This document shows, piece by piece, positions 25,983 to 34,629 of a stretch of 64,000 nt of DNA. The position numbers and the translations under genes were made by a program. The notes under the pieces are model-generated. The model was given only the letters and a program-made list of their open reading frames with translations, ran no database searches and was not told the DNA's origin. Each line of letters begins with the position of its first letter. Position 1 is the first letter of the stretch. The stretch lies in assembly GCA_028690215.1 (NCBI GenBank), contig JAQVBQ010000002.1, positions 62,001 through 126,000 on the forward strand, given 5' to 3'. The DNA comes from Bacteroidales bacterium (GTDB lineage Bacteria; Bacteroidota; Bacteroidia; Bacteroidales; UBA932).

Positions 25983-26559
25983 GGCTCATAAACTCTTCCC
26001 TTGTGCGTATATCCTTCAAAAAAGCACCTGTGAAGGCAGATGTGGTAGTGACCGAGTTTTGTTTCTGCACACCACGGATTTGCATGCACATATGTGATGC
26101 CTCTATGACAACAGCAACTCCAAGAGGGTTAAGTGTATTCTGAATGCAGTCCCTTATCTGAACTGTAAGTCTCTCCTGAACCTGCAAACGTCTGGCGTAA
26201 GCCTCAACCACTCTGGCAATCTTGCTGAGACCGGTTATATAACCATTGGGGATATATGCTACATGGGCCTTCCCGTAAAAAGGAAGCATATGATGCTCAC
26301 ACATAGAATAGAGTTCAATATCCTTGACGATAACCATTTGTTTGTAGTCTTCCTTGAATTTTGCAGAGTTCAGTATAGCTGCGCCATCCATCTCATACCC
26401 CTGTGTGAGAAATTGGATTGATCTGGCCACCCTGATCGGAGTCAACTGAAGACCCTCACGTTCAGAATCCTCACCTATCAGGTGAAGCACCTCTTTGTAC
26501 AGCAGAGCCAGCTTCTGAGTAACCTCCTCATCATAGTGTTCAATCTTTGTATATGCCAT
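25960..26559 (-). CDS. folE: GTP cyclohydrolase I
   Basis: The 199-residue enzyme has the zinc-binding [18 protein letters not shown] motif and the [23 protein letters not shown] segment of FolE. It converts GTP to 7,8-dihydroneopterin triphosphate, the first step to tetrahydrofolate and, via QueD, queuosine. queA, a late queuosine gene, is also in this window at 54503. It is monocistronic with its own promoter at 26580-26587. Confidence 0.95.
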   Translation of the reverse strand: MAYTKIEHYDEEVTQKLALLYKEVLHLIGEDSEREGLQLTPIRVARSIQFLTQGYEMDGAAILNSAKFKEDYKQMVIVKDIELYSMCEHHMLPFYGKAHVAYIPNGYITGLSKIARVVEAYARRLQVQERLTVQIRDCIQNTLNPLGVAVVIEASHMCMQIRGVQKQNSVTTTSAFTGAFLKDIRTREEFMSLIGTSLH

Positions 26560-26579
26560 AATAAATAACTAATTTCGGG

Positions 26580-26587
26580 CAAAATTA
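26580..26587 (-). promoter_or_regulatory. Promoter -7 box (TAATTTTG) for folE
   Basis: The minus strand reads TAATTTTG, 20 bases before the folE start codon at 26559. Confidence 0.5.
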
Positions 26588-26616
26588 AGAAATTAGACCC
26601 AGAAACTGTTCTCGTA

Positions 26617-27285
26617 ATGAAAATTTTAATCACAGCAGCCGAAGAAGAGGAGATAATAACTGCCCGCCAGGCATACAATTCCCTTGCAAAAGAGAGGAAA
26701 GAGAGGCTTGAGGTCACCTTCATGCTCACAGGCATAGGAAGTACAAGCACCAGCTACAGGCTGACAAAAATGCTATGCTCCTCAGGACCTTTTGATCTGG
26801 CTGTCAATATAGGCATAGCAGGAAGTTTTACCCAATCCTTTCCAATCGGTTCAACCGCAATAATAAAAAAAGAGTATTTCGGCGATCTTGGTTTTGAAAC
26901 CTTCAACGGATTCCAGACTCTTTTTGACTACAATGCATTGGATGCAGACACCTACCCCTTCAAGAGCGGAGCGTTGCACTCACCGGGACTCTCTGATGAG
27001 ATAGAGAAGGCACTCAATATGTATGACAGAGCCACTGGTGTAACAGTACAGACTGTCAGCGGACTTCCCGAAAAGACTAAACAGCTCAGAAGCAGTTTTT
27101 TGCCTGAGATTGAGAGTATGGAGGGTGCTGCTTTCTTCTATGTGTGTATACAGGAGAAAGTTCCGTTTATCGAGATAAGATCCGTTTCTAATGAAGTCGG
27201 CGAGCGGGACAGGACTAAATGGAATATTCCGTTAGCGCTCGATTCACTGAAAGAAGCAATGAAAAACCTGCTCTCTGCCCTATGA
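26617..27285 (+). CDS. mqnB: Futalosine hydrolase
   Basis: The 222-residue protein has the nucleoside phosphorylase/MTAN-like fold: MLTGIGSTSTSYRLTK, VNIGIAGSF, and ESMEGAAFFYVC, where the Glu-Met-Glu region binds ribose. It splits futalosine into hypoxanthine and dehypoxanthinyl futalosine, a step of the menaquinone pathway that does not use MenFDHCEB. The identification rests on the fold plus the ATGA overlap with mqnD. It could otherwise be mistaken for an MTA/SAH nucleosidase. Confidence 0.9.
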   Translation: MKILITAAEEEEIITARQAYNSLAKERKERLEVTFMLTGIGSTSTSYRLTKMLCSSGPFDLAVNIGIAGSFTQSFPIGSTAIIKKEYFGDLGFETFNGFQTLFDYNALDADTYPFKSGALHSPGLSDEIEKALNMYDRATGVTVQTVSGLPEKTKQLRSSFLPEIESMEGAAFFYVCIQEKVPFIEIRSVSNEVGERDRTKWNIPLALDSLKEAMKNLLSAL

Positions 27286-28112
27286 GATTAAAATTGGCCT
27301 ATTCTCCCTGCCCCAATGACACCTTTGCATTTCACGCAATGGTTCACAACCTTGTAGATACAGAGGGTATCGAATTTACGACCGAACTGGCCGATGTTGA
27401 ACAGTTGAACAAAAGAGCGGCAGAGGATGTTTATGATATCTGTAAATTGAGCTATAGTACATTCTTTTCAATATGTGACAGATATGTGATGTTACGTTCA
27501 GGAAGCGCTCTGGGTTATAACAACGGCCCTCTCTTTGTCTCACTGGACCCGGTTATCAAAAGGGAGAGTTATCCCTACCTGAAGATTGCTATTCCCGGAG
27601 AGGGAACAACAGGTGCCCTTTTATTGAGAAACGCCTTTCCCGAGTGCAGGAATTTGACACCGGTACTATTTTCTGATATTGAGAAGCGTGTGCTCAGCAG
27701 AGAGTTTGATGCAGGAGTTCTTATACATGAAGGTCGATTCACATACAGGGAAAAGGGGTTACACCTGATTGAAGATCTTGGAAGTCATTGGCAGAACACT
27801 ACAGGACTTCCGATACCGCTTGGAGGGATTGCTGTTTCAAGAAGACTTGACCACGATTTGCAACAGAAAGTCAACAGAATATTAAAGAGAAGCATAGAAT
27901 TTGCATTTGCACATCCGGATGTGTCGGCAGGATATGTTTCCGAAAATGCGCAGGAGATGGATATGGAGGTTCAGCGTAAACATATAGCCCTTTTTGTAAA
28001 CAACTACACTCTTGAAATCGGAGAAACCGGGATCAATGCTGTGTCGGCTCTTTACAACAAGGCCATCGAATTAAATCCCGGCACTGTAAGAAGGGAGGAT
28101 CTTTTTATTTAA
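27282..28112 (+). CDS. mqnD: 1,4-dihydroxy-6-naphthoate synthase
   Basis: From the ATG at 27282, which overlaps the mqnB stop (ATGA), the product has 276 residues and the hallmark N-terminus LAYSPCPNDTFAFHAMV. Further MqnA/MqnD-family segments are IAIPGEGTTGALLLR, GVLIHEGRFTY and LPIPLGGIAVSRRL. It turns cyclic dehypoxanthinyl futalosine into 1,4-dihydroxy-6-naphthoate. The organism therefore makes menaquinone by the futalosine route; mqnA, mqnC and mqnE are outside this window. Confidence 0.94.
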   Translation: MRLKLAYSPCPNDTFAFHAMVHNLVDTEGIEFTTELADVEQLNKRAAEDVYDICKLSYSTFFSICDRYVMLRSGSALGYNNGPLFVSLDPVIKRESYPYLKIAIPGEGTTGALLLRNAFPECRNLTPVLFSDIEKRVLSREFDAGVLIHEGRFTYREKGLHLIEDLGSHWQNTTGLPIPLGGIAVSRRLDHDLQQKVNRILKRSIEFAFAHPDVSAGYVSENAQEMDMEVQRKHIALFVNNYTLEIGETGINAVSALYNKAIELNPGTVRREDLFI

Positions 28113-28130
28113 TTTTAAAATTTTAAAACC

Positions 28131-28838
28131 ATGGATATGAATCAAGAGGTTATCAGGATAAAAGGTATAAAGAAGATCTACAAGGTTGGCAATCATGAGG
28201 TGAGAGCACTTAATGGAGTTGATATTCAGATCAACAAAAACGAGTACGTTGCAATCATGGGTCCTTCCGGCTCCGGTAAATCGACAATGATGAATATCCT
28301 TGGCTGCCTTGACAGCCCTTCTGAGGGAGAGTATATTCTCAACGGTACCGATGTAAGCAAGATGGACGATAATGAACTGGCTGTGATAAGAAATAAGGAG
28401 ATTGGCTTTATATTCCAATCATTTAACCTTTTGCCCAGATATACAGCATTGGACAATGTCGCATTGCCTCTTATCTATTCCGGCGAATCACGCGAGAAGA
28501 GAGAAGAGAGAGCCCGAATAGCTCTCGAAAATGTAGACCTTAAAGACAGGATGCATCATAAACCCAACGAGTTATCAGGCGGACAAAGGCAAAGGGTGGC
28601 TGTTGCAAGGGCCCTTGTCAACAAACCGTCAATTATTCTTGCTGATGAACCTACCGGAAATCTGGACACCAAGACCTCAATAGACATCATGAGGCTTTTC
28701 GAGGAGATACATGAGCAGGGAAATACGGTAATATTGGTAACTCACGAGGAGGATATTGCAAAACATGCAAAAAGGATTATCCGTCTCAGAGATGGGTTAA
28801 TCGAGTCAGACCACACAAACGAAAATCAGATAATTTAG
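28131..28838 (+). CDS. ABC transporter ATP-binding protein (MacB/LolD-like), no permease adjacent
   Basis: The 235-residue ATPase has Walker [10 protein letters not shown] (about residues 43-51), Q-loop FQSFNLLP, signature [16 protein letters not shown], Walker [12 protein letters not shown] and switch His in THEED, all typical of the MacB/LolD/FtsE group. Those ATPases pair with FtsX-like permeases to move lipoproteins or macrolides or to act mechanically. No permease gene is adjacent, so its partner must be encoded elsewhere. It is 2 bases from the next gene and likely cotranscribed. Confidence 0.9.
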   Translation: MDMNQEVIRIKGIKKIYKVGNHEVRALNGVDIQINKNEYVAIMGPSGSGKSTMMNILGCLDSPSEGEYILNGTDVSKMDDNELAVIRNKEIGFIFQSFNLLPRYTALDNVALPLIYSGESREKREERARIALENVDLKDRMHHKPNELSGGQRQRVAVARALVNKPSIILADEPTGNLDTKTSIDIMRLFEEIHEQGNTVILVTHEEDIAKHAKRIIRLRDGLIESDHTNENQII

Positions 28839-28840
28839 AT

Positions 28841-29377
28841 ATGAAAATTTACACAAAAACAGGAGATAAAGGAACTACCTCTCTGGTAGGCGGGGCACGC
28901 GTCAGTAAGAATGACCCAAGGGTTCATGCTTACGGGACTGTGGATGAGCTCATATCGCAATTAGCACTGCTAAGGGCAGAGGCTGCCGGTGACAAATATA
29001 TAGAGAACGTAAGGAGAATACAGAAAAACCTTATGCTGGCTGCTGCTCACCTTGCAGCAGATTCAAAGGGTGCAGAGAAACTGAAATATTGTAACGAAGA
29101 TGAGATAGTTTTTCTTGAGGAACAGATTGACGAGATGACATCGGCACTTCCGCTACAGACAGCGTTTATTCTTCCGGGGCCTCACAAAGCCTCTGCCGTA
29201 TGTCATATAGCACGTACCGTATGCAGAAGGGCAGAACGCGCTGCATTGGCGATTGAGGCGGAGCCTCGTATAGAACTTTGCATCAAGTATCTCAATCGTC
29301 TTTCTGACTATCTATTCGTGTATGCCAGACATTTGTCAATCAATGGAGGTGTACCAGATGATTTTTGGGCTCAATAA
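28841..29377 (+). CDS. PduO-type ATP:cob(I)alamin adenosyltransferase
   Basis: The 178-residue protein shows the PduO signatures TKTGDKGTTSLVGGARVSK at the N-terminus, YGTVDELIS and, near the C-terminus, HIARTVCRRAERA, which form the ATP and cobalamin sites. It makes adenosylcobalamin in the cytoplasm. The coupling to an ABC ATPase (2-base gap) is not seen to have a functional meaning. Confidence 0.93.
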   Translation: MKIYTKTGDKGTTSLVGGARVSKNDPRVHAYGTVDELISQLALLRAEAAGDKYIENVRRIQKNLMLAAAHLAADSKGAEKLKYCNEDEIVFLEEQIDEMTSALPLQTAFILPGPHKASAVCHIARTVCRRAERAALAIEAEPRIELCIKYLNRLSDYLFVYARHLSINGGVPDDFWAQ

Positions 29378-29379
29378 TG

Positions 29380-29409
29380 TTGAAAATCAACAATTAATTA
29401 TTACCTTCG
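29380..29409 (+). promoter_or_regulatory. Near-consensus promoter (TTG, 19 bases, TACCTTCG) for the DUF2795 gene
   Basis: TTG at 29380-29382 and TACCTTCG at 29402-29409 (one mismatch to TAnnTTTG) are 19 bases apart. The leader to the ATG at 29462 is about 50 bases. A short TGTTGA/TCAACA inverted repeat overlaps the -33 position. Confidence 0.4.
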
Positions 29410-29461
29410 CAGACTATTATTAAACAATATAGTAACTGTTTAAATATTAATCATTTACGCT

Positions 29462-29683
29462 ATGTATTGGACACTTGAATTGGCGTCAAAACTGGAAGAT
29501 GCACCATGGCCGGCAACAAAAGAGGAGTTGATTGACTATGCAACCCGTTCCGGATCCCCCCTAGAAGTTATTGAAAATCTTGAAGATCTGGATGATGACG
29601 GAGAAGTATACGATAGCATCGAGGATATCTGGCCTGACTATCCGAGCAAAGAGGATTTCTTCTTCAACGAAGAGGAGTATTAA
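29462..29683 (+). CDS. DUF2795 family small acidic protein
   Basis: The 73-residue, strongly acidic protein carries the DUF2795 pattern WPATKEELIDYATRSGSP followed by EVIENLEDL and an Asp/Glu-rich tail. The family is widespread and its biochemical role is unknown. It has its own likely promoter and is followed 11 bases later by trkA. Confidence 0.85.
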   Translation: MYWTLELASKLEDAPWPATKEELIDYATRSGSPLEVIENLEDLDDDGEVYDSIEDIWPDYPSKEDFFFNEEEY

Positions 29684-29694
29684 TATAATTTATA

Positions 29695-31044
29695 ATGAAG
29701 ATAATTATTGCCGGGGCTGGTGATGTCGGGAGCCACCTGGCTAAGATGCTCAGTAATGAGTATCATGATCTCACTATAATTGACAATGATGAAGGGAGGC
29801 TTGGCAGGGTCTCCGAAAGTTCTGACGTTATAACGATTTTCGGATCACCAACATCCATAACAACCCTCTCTCAGGCAGGTGCTGCTTATGCAGACTTGTT
29901 CATTGCCGTGAGTCCGGCTCAGGAGCAGGATGTTAATATAATAAGTTCACTCCTTGCGAAAAAAATGGGCAGTACCCGCGTTACTGCCAGGATCAATAAC
30001 GACGAATATCTTCAGAACGACAATAAGATACTATTCACCGAGATGGGTATTGACCTGTTGTTCTATCCCGAAAAGATTGCCTCCCATGAGATCACGGACC
30101 TTCTCAAACAGACCGGGACCTCAGAGTTTATGGATTTCTCGGCCGGCAAGCTTCAACTGATTGTTTTCAGACTTGATGACGGAGCCCCGCTCATTGACAA
30201 AGTACTGGGGGATCTCACCATATCATCTGAAGAGCCTCTTTACAGAGCTGTCGCAATAGCCCGTGACGGACAAACACTTATACCAAGAAGGAACACCCGA
30301 TTCAAAGAGCATGACCTTGTGTTTGTGATTTCAAAAAGGGCCGGGGTACAGGAGGTAATGAGCTATTCCGGCAAGGACAACATCAATGTCCGCAAGCTTA
30401 TGATTGTCGGTGGAGGCAGGATTGGAGAGATGGTTGCCAAGAAGCTTGAGAATTCTGTTGACTATATTAAGCTCATTGAACTGAAGAAAGAGAGATGCGA
30501 AATCCTTAACGAAAGACTTTCAAAAACACTTGTCATCAACGGGGATGCCCGCAATACAGACCTGCTTATTGAAGAGGATGTGAACGATTTTGATGCATTT
30601 GTGGCTGTTACCAGCAGTTCTGAGACAAATATCCTCTCTTGCGTTATGGCTAAAAAGATGGGTGTTGCAAAGACCATAGCCGAGGTTGAGAACATTGACT
30701 ATATCAAGTTGGCCGAAAGTATGGGAGTCGATGCCGTTATCAACAAGAAACTCATAACTGCAAGCCGTATATTCAGATTCACTCTCTCAAACAAAGTTCA
30801 GTCAATTAAGTGCCTCAACGGCTCAGATGCAGAGGTACTTGAATTTATCGTTAATCCAAATAGCCTCATAACAAGAGACAAGATCAGGAATCTCGGTTTC
30901 CCTAAAGATGCGATAATCGGTGGTGTCATCAGAGGCAACCACAGCTATATTGCTCTCGGAGACACAGAGATAAAGGCATATGACCGCGTTGTCGTATTTG
31001 CCCTCCCTTCTGCTTTGAAAAAAGTAAACAAATTTTTCTTGTAG
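29695..31044 (+). CDS. trkA: Trk-type potassium uptake regulatory protein TrkA
   Basis: The 449-residue cytoplasmic protein is a duplication of RCK units: Rossmann GAGDVGSHLAKML at the N-terminus and GGGRIGEMVAKKLE near residue 240, each followed by an RCK_C (TrkA_C) domain. It binds NAD(H)/nucleotides and gates a TrkH/KtrB potassium channel. The channel subunit is not in the window. Confidence 0.93.
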   Translation: MKIIIAGAGDVGSHLAKMLSNEYHDLTIIDNDEGRLGRVSESSDVITIFGSPTSITTLSQAGAAYADLFIAVSPAQEQDVNIISSLLAKKMGSTRVTARINNDEYLQNDNKILFTEMGIDLLFYPEKIASHEITDLLKQTGTSEFMDFSAGKLQLIVFRLDDGAPLIDKVLGDLTISSEEPLYRAVAIARDGQTLIPRRNTRFKEHDLVFVISKRAGVQEVMSYSGKDNINVRKLMIVGGGRIGEMVAKKLENSVDYIKLIELKKERCEILNERLSKTLVINGDARNTDLLIEEDVNDFDAFVAVTSSSETNILSCVMAKKMGVAKTIAEVENIDYIKLAESMGVDAVINKKLITASRIFRFTLSNKVQSIKCLNGSDAEVLEFIVNPNSLITRDKIRNLGFPKDAIIGGVIRGNHSYIALGDTEIKAYDRVVVFALPSALKKVNKFFL

Positions 31045-31050
31045 TTTGCC

Positions 31051-31058
31051 TAACTTTG
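31051..31058 (+). promoter_or_regulatory. Promoter -7 box (TAACTTTG) 4 bases before the Uup-like start
   Basis: TAACTTTG is a full match to TAnnTTTG, but only CAGC separates it from the ATG at 31063. Transcription would start at or next to the start codon, giving a leaderless mRNA, unless the gene is read only from upstream. Confidence 0.5.
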
Positions 31059-31062
31059 CAGC

Positions 31063-32913
31063 ATGGCAAGCATACTACAAGCAGAAAAAATCTCAAAGTC
31101 CTACGGCACTAGAGTCCTTTTTGAAAAACTAGACATAAATATAAACGAGGGTGAGAAGATTGCCCTCATTGCTCCCAACGGCAGCGGTAAGAGTACACTG
31201 CTCCGCATCCTGGCCGGCAAGGACTCTTCTGACATGGGAGGTACAATCCGTTATAAAGAGGGCATAAGAATCGCCTGGCTTGAGCAAGAGCCGGAATACG
31301 ATCCGGAAAAAAGTGTCTTTGAAGAGGTCTTTGCCTCATCTGACGAGCTCTCCCGCACTATTGCCGAATACGAGAATGCAATTCTTGCAAACGATCCCAA
31401 AAGACTCGAAAAAGCAATACGGGAGATGGACCGGACAGAGGGTTGGCAGTATGAATTGAAGGTAAAACAGATACTCACCAATCTCAAGATAGGCAATCTC
31501 GATCAAAAGATGTCGGAGCTCTCCGGTGGACAAAGGAAGAGAGTGGCAATAGCAGGCGCTATGCTCTCTGAGGCCGGGCTGATTGTTCTTGACGAGCCTA
31601 CAAACCACCTTGACCTTGAGATAATCGAGTTTCTTGAAGAGTATCTTACCCGGACATCTTCTTCTCTTTTAATGGTCACCCATGACCGCTACTTTCTGGA
31701 CAGGGTGTGTAACCAGATTCTGGAGCTTGACAACGGAAAGTTATACAGGTATCAGGGAAATTACTCATACTACCTGCAGAAGAGAGATGAGAGGGTTGAG
31801 AATTTCAACACAGAGACAGAAAGGGCCAGGAATCTATTCCGAAAGGAGCTTGACTGGATGAGAAGGATGCCTCAGGCAAGAGGCACCAAGGCAAAATATC
31901 GTGTCAATGCATTTTATGATATCAAGGACCGGGCCTCTCAGACAATCTCCGAACAGAGCATGAAGATAGATGTAAAGAGTGCAAGGCTTGGGACCAAAGT
32001 GATCAACTGCAAGGAAGTCTCACACAGTTACGGTGATTACAAGACCATAGACTCTTTCACATACAACTTTGCCAAAGGTGAAAAAGTAGGATTGGTTGGT
32101 TCAAACGGAGTCGGCAAAACAACATTTCTGGAGGTTATCACAGGATCACTGCCACCTTCTTCAGGAACAACAGATATCGGAGAGACAGTCGTTTTCGGTT
32201 ACTACAGACAGGCCGGACTTGAATTCACTCCTGATGAGACGGTTATTGATGTTGTAAGAAGATATGCTGAAGTGGCAACTCTTTCTGACGGGACTCAGGT
32301 TCCTGTAACACAATTTCTCTCGAAGTTCCTCTTCCCCTACTCTACACACAATACCAAGGTGGAAAGATTAAGCGGAGGAGAGAGAAGAAGGCTTTACCTT
32401 GTCACCGTACTGATGAAAAATCCAAACTTCCTGATACTCGATGAGCCCACAAATGATCTTGATATTATCAGCCTCAATGTTCTGGAGGAGTATCTTGCGG
32501 AATTCAGGGGATGCCTGATAATTGTCTCACACGATAGATATTTTCTTGACAAACTTGCTGATCACATTTTTGTCTTTGAGGGAAACGGAGTTATCAAAGA
32601 CTATGTCGGTAAGTACAGTGAATACAGGGAATATATCAAGGAACTTGAAAGAGAGAAAACTCCCAAACCAGTAAAAGAGCCTAAAGAGGAGGTACAAACT
32701 GCAAAGAAAGGTCTGACATACAAAGAAAAACGCGAAGTTGAAACCCTTGAATCAGAGATTGAGTCTCTTGAAAAAGAGAAGAGCGACCTTGAAGCCGCTC
32801 TCTCGTCCGGTATTTTGTCTCCTAAAGATCTTACAGAGAAATCTGTAAGAATCGGAGAGGTTATTTCTTTGATTGAAATAAAGAGTGATAGATGGTTGGA
32901 GCTTAACAGCTGA
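31063..32913 (+). CDS. ABC-F ATPase, Uup-like
   Basis: The 616-residue soluble protein has two ABC domains: Walker A APNGSGKST and GSNGVGKTT, signatures LSGGQRKRVAIAGAM and LSGGERRRLYLV, both with full Walker B. A linker around residues 240-305 (P-site tRNA interaction motif) and a charged C-terminal coiled coil (about 525-600) match Uup rather than EttA. ABC-F proteins act on the ribosome; Uup is tied to ribosome function and DNA structure. The gene converges on ettA with a 2-base gap. Confidence 0.87.
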   Translation: MASILQAEKISKSYGTRVLFEKLDININEGEKIALIAPNGSGKSTLLRILAGKDSSDMGGTIRYKEGIRIAWLEQEPEYDPEKSVFEEVFASSDELSRTIAEYENAILANDPKRLEKAIREMDRTEGWQYELKVKQILTNLKIGNLDQKMSELSGGQRKRVAIAGAMLSEAGLIVLDEPTNHLDLEIIEFLEEYLTRTSSSLLMVTHDRYFLDRVCNQILELDNGKLYRYQGNYSYYLQKRDERVENFNTETERARNLFRKELDWMRRMPQARGTKAKYRVNAFYDIKDRASQTISEQSMKIDVKSARLGTKVINCKEVSHSYGDYKTIDSFTYNFAKGEKVGLVGSNGVGKTTFLEVITGSLPPSSGTTDIGETVVFGYYRQAGLEFTPDETVIDVVRRYAEVATLSDGTQVPVTQFLSKFLFPYSTHNTKVERLSGGERRRLYLVTVLMKNPNFLILDEPTNDLDIISLNVLEEYLAEFRGCLIIVSHDRYFLDKLADHIFVFEGNGVIKDYVGKYSEYREYIKELEREKTPKPVKEPKEEVQTAKKGLTYKEKREVETLESEIESLEKEKSDLEAALSSGILSPKDLTEKSVRIGEVISLIEIKSDRWLELNS

Positions 32914-32915
32914 TA

Positions 32916-34592
32916 CTACTCCATCAACTTCTTATACTTAAATCTTTTTGGAGTGAGATCTCCAAGACGTCTCTTTTTGTTCTCCTCATATTCAGAGTAA
33001 CTACCTTCGAAGAAGTATACATTTGAGTCACCCTCAAAAGCAAGGATATGGGTTGCGATTCTGTCAAGGAACCATCTGTCGTGTGAAATCACAACAGCAC
33101 AACCTGCAAAATTCTCCAGACCCTCCTCAAGAGCCCTTATAGTATTTACATCCACATCATTTGTAGGCTCGTCAAGAAGCAGGACATTGGCCTCCTCCTT
33201 TAAGGTCAGGGCAAGGTGCAGCCTGTTTCTCTCACCACCTGAAAGCACTCCGCACTTTTTCTCCTGATCTGCACCGGAGAAGTTGAATCTTGACACATAG
33301 GCCCTTGCATTTACCTCCTTGTTACCAAGTTTCACAAATTCAGAGTTGTCTGCGATTGTCTGATATACGGTTTTGTCCGGATCAATCTGTTTGTGCTGCT
33401 GGTCAACATAGGCAGCCTTCACGGTCTCTCCGATAGAGAAAGTACCCTTGTCCGCCGTTTCATAACCCATTATCAGTCTGAATAGAGTTGTCTTACCGGC
33501 ACCGTTTGGCCCGATGATACCAACAATACCTGCAGGCGGCAGTTTGAAGTTGAGATTCTCAAAAAGCACCTTATCTCCGAACGATTTAGTAACTCCGACA
33601 GCCTCTATGACATTGTCACCAAGACGTGGCCCGTTAGGGATAAAAATCTCAAGCTTTTCATCTTTTGCCTTTCCATCTTCATTGAGCATCCTTTCATATT
33701 GGGAGAGACGAGCCTTGGATTTTGCATGTCTGGCTTTAGGAGCCATTCTCACCCACTCCAGCTCCCTTTCCAGGGTCTTCTTTCTCTTACTCTCCTGTTT
33801 CTCCTCCATGGCAAGTCTTGTAGTCTTCTGATCAAGCCATGAAGAGTAGTTACCCTTCCATGGAATTCCCTCTCCACGGTCAAGTTCAAGTATCCATCCT
33901 GCAACATTGTCTAGGAAATAACGGTCGTGAGTCACAGCTATTACGGTTCCCTTGTACTGTTGAAGGTGTGCCTCAAGCCACTGTATACTCTCTGTATCAA
34001 GATGGTTGGTAGGCTCATCGAGAAGAAGCACATCTGGCTCTCTTAAAAGCAACCTGCATAAAGCGACACGTCTTCTTTCACCGCCACTTAAAGTCTTCAC
34101 CGATGCCGAAGGATCCGGACATTGGAGGGCATCCATTGCTCTCTCAAGTTTTGAATCAATATCCCAGCCATTTACATGGTCGATCTTATCTGTCAGTTCT
34201 CCCTGGAGTTCGATAAGCTTGTTCATCTCATCTTCCTCCATCGGTTCTGCAAACTTATTGTTGACCTCCTCATATTTTCTGAGCAGATCCATAACCTCCT
34301 GCACTCCCTCCTGAACTACCTCAAGAACAGTTTTTGAATCATCCAGATGAGGCTCCTGCTCCAGATATCCTACAGAGTAACCGGGAGCCCACACAACCTC
34401 TCCCTGTATAGCAGTCTCAATACCTGCAATAATTTTCAGGAGTGTGGATTTACCGGATCCGTTAAGACCGATTATACCAATCTTTGCCCCATAGAAAAAA
34501 GAGAGGTAAATATCTTTCAGGATTGCCTTGTTGTTGTTCGGCAAGATCTTGCCGACTCCGTTCATAGAGAAAATAATCTTTTCGTCTGCCAT
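32916..34592 (-). CDS. ettA: Energy-dependent translational throttle protein EttA
   Basis: The 558-residue ABC-F protein has Walker A GLNGSGKST and GPNGAGKTT, signatures LSGGERRRVALCRLL and LSGGERNRLHLALTL, an arm segment at about residues 95-140 and ends without the Uup coiled coil, in YSEYEENKKRRLG with a short basic tail. This is the EttA layout and length (E. coli EttA, 555). It binds the ribosomal E site and gates early elongation by energy state. Confidence 0.92.
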   Translation of the reverse strand: MADEKIIFSMNGVGKILPNNNKAILKDIYLSFFYGAKIGIIGLNGSGKSTLLKIIAGIETAIQGEVVWAPGYSVGYLEQEPHLDDSKTVLEVVQEGVQEVMDLLRKYEEVNNKFAEPMEEDEMNKLIELQGELTDKIDHVNGWDIDSKLERAMDALQCPDPSASVKTLSGGERRRVALCRLLLREPDVLLLDEPTNHLDTESIQWLEAHLQQYKGTVIAVTHDRYFLDNVAGWILELDRGEGIPWKGNYSSWLDQKTTRLAMEEKQESKRKKTLERELEWVRMAPKARHAKSKARLSQYERMLNEDGKAKDEKLEIFIPNGPRLGDNVIEAVGVTKSFGDKVLFENLNFKLPPAGIVGIIGPNGAGKTTLFRLIMGYETADKGTFSIGETVKAAYVDQQHKQIDPDKTVYQTIADNSEFVKLGNKEVNARAYVSRFNFSGADQEKKCGVLSGGERNRLHLALTLKEEANVLLLDEPTNDVDVNTIRALEEGLENFAGCAVVISHDRWFLDRIATHILAFEGDSNVYFFEGSYSEYEENKKRRLGDLTPKRFKYKKLME

Positions 34593-34613
34593 ATAATTTT
34601 ATCAAATTTCCGG

Positions 34614-34621
34614 CAAAGATA
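34614..34621 (-). promoter_or_regulatory. Promoter -7 box (TATCTTTG) for ettA
   Basis: The minus strand reads TATCTTTG, a full match, 21 bases before the ettA start. It lies between ettA and the M23 peptidase stop codon. Confidence 0.55.
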
Positions 34622-34629
34622 GTACGAGA

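Noticed and set aside
29378-29392. Terminator from the TGTTGA/TCAACA repeat
   Set aside because: The stem has only 6 base pairs, is AT-rich and has no T-run; it overlaps a better promoter match.
31063-34592. ABC-F antibiotic resistance genes
   Set aside because: Linker and tail features match housekeeping Uup and EttA and not the long-linker resistance ABC-Fs.
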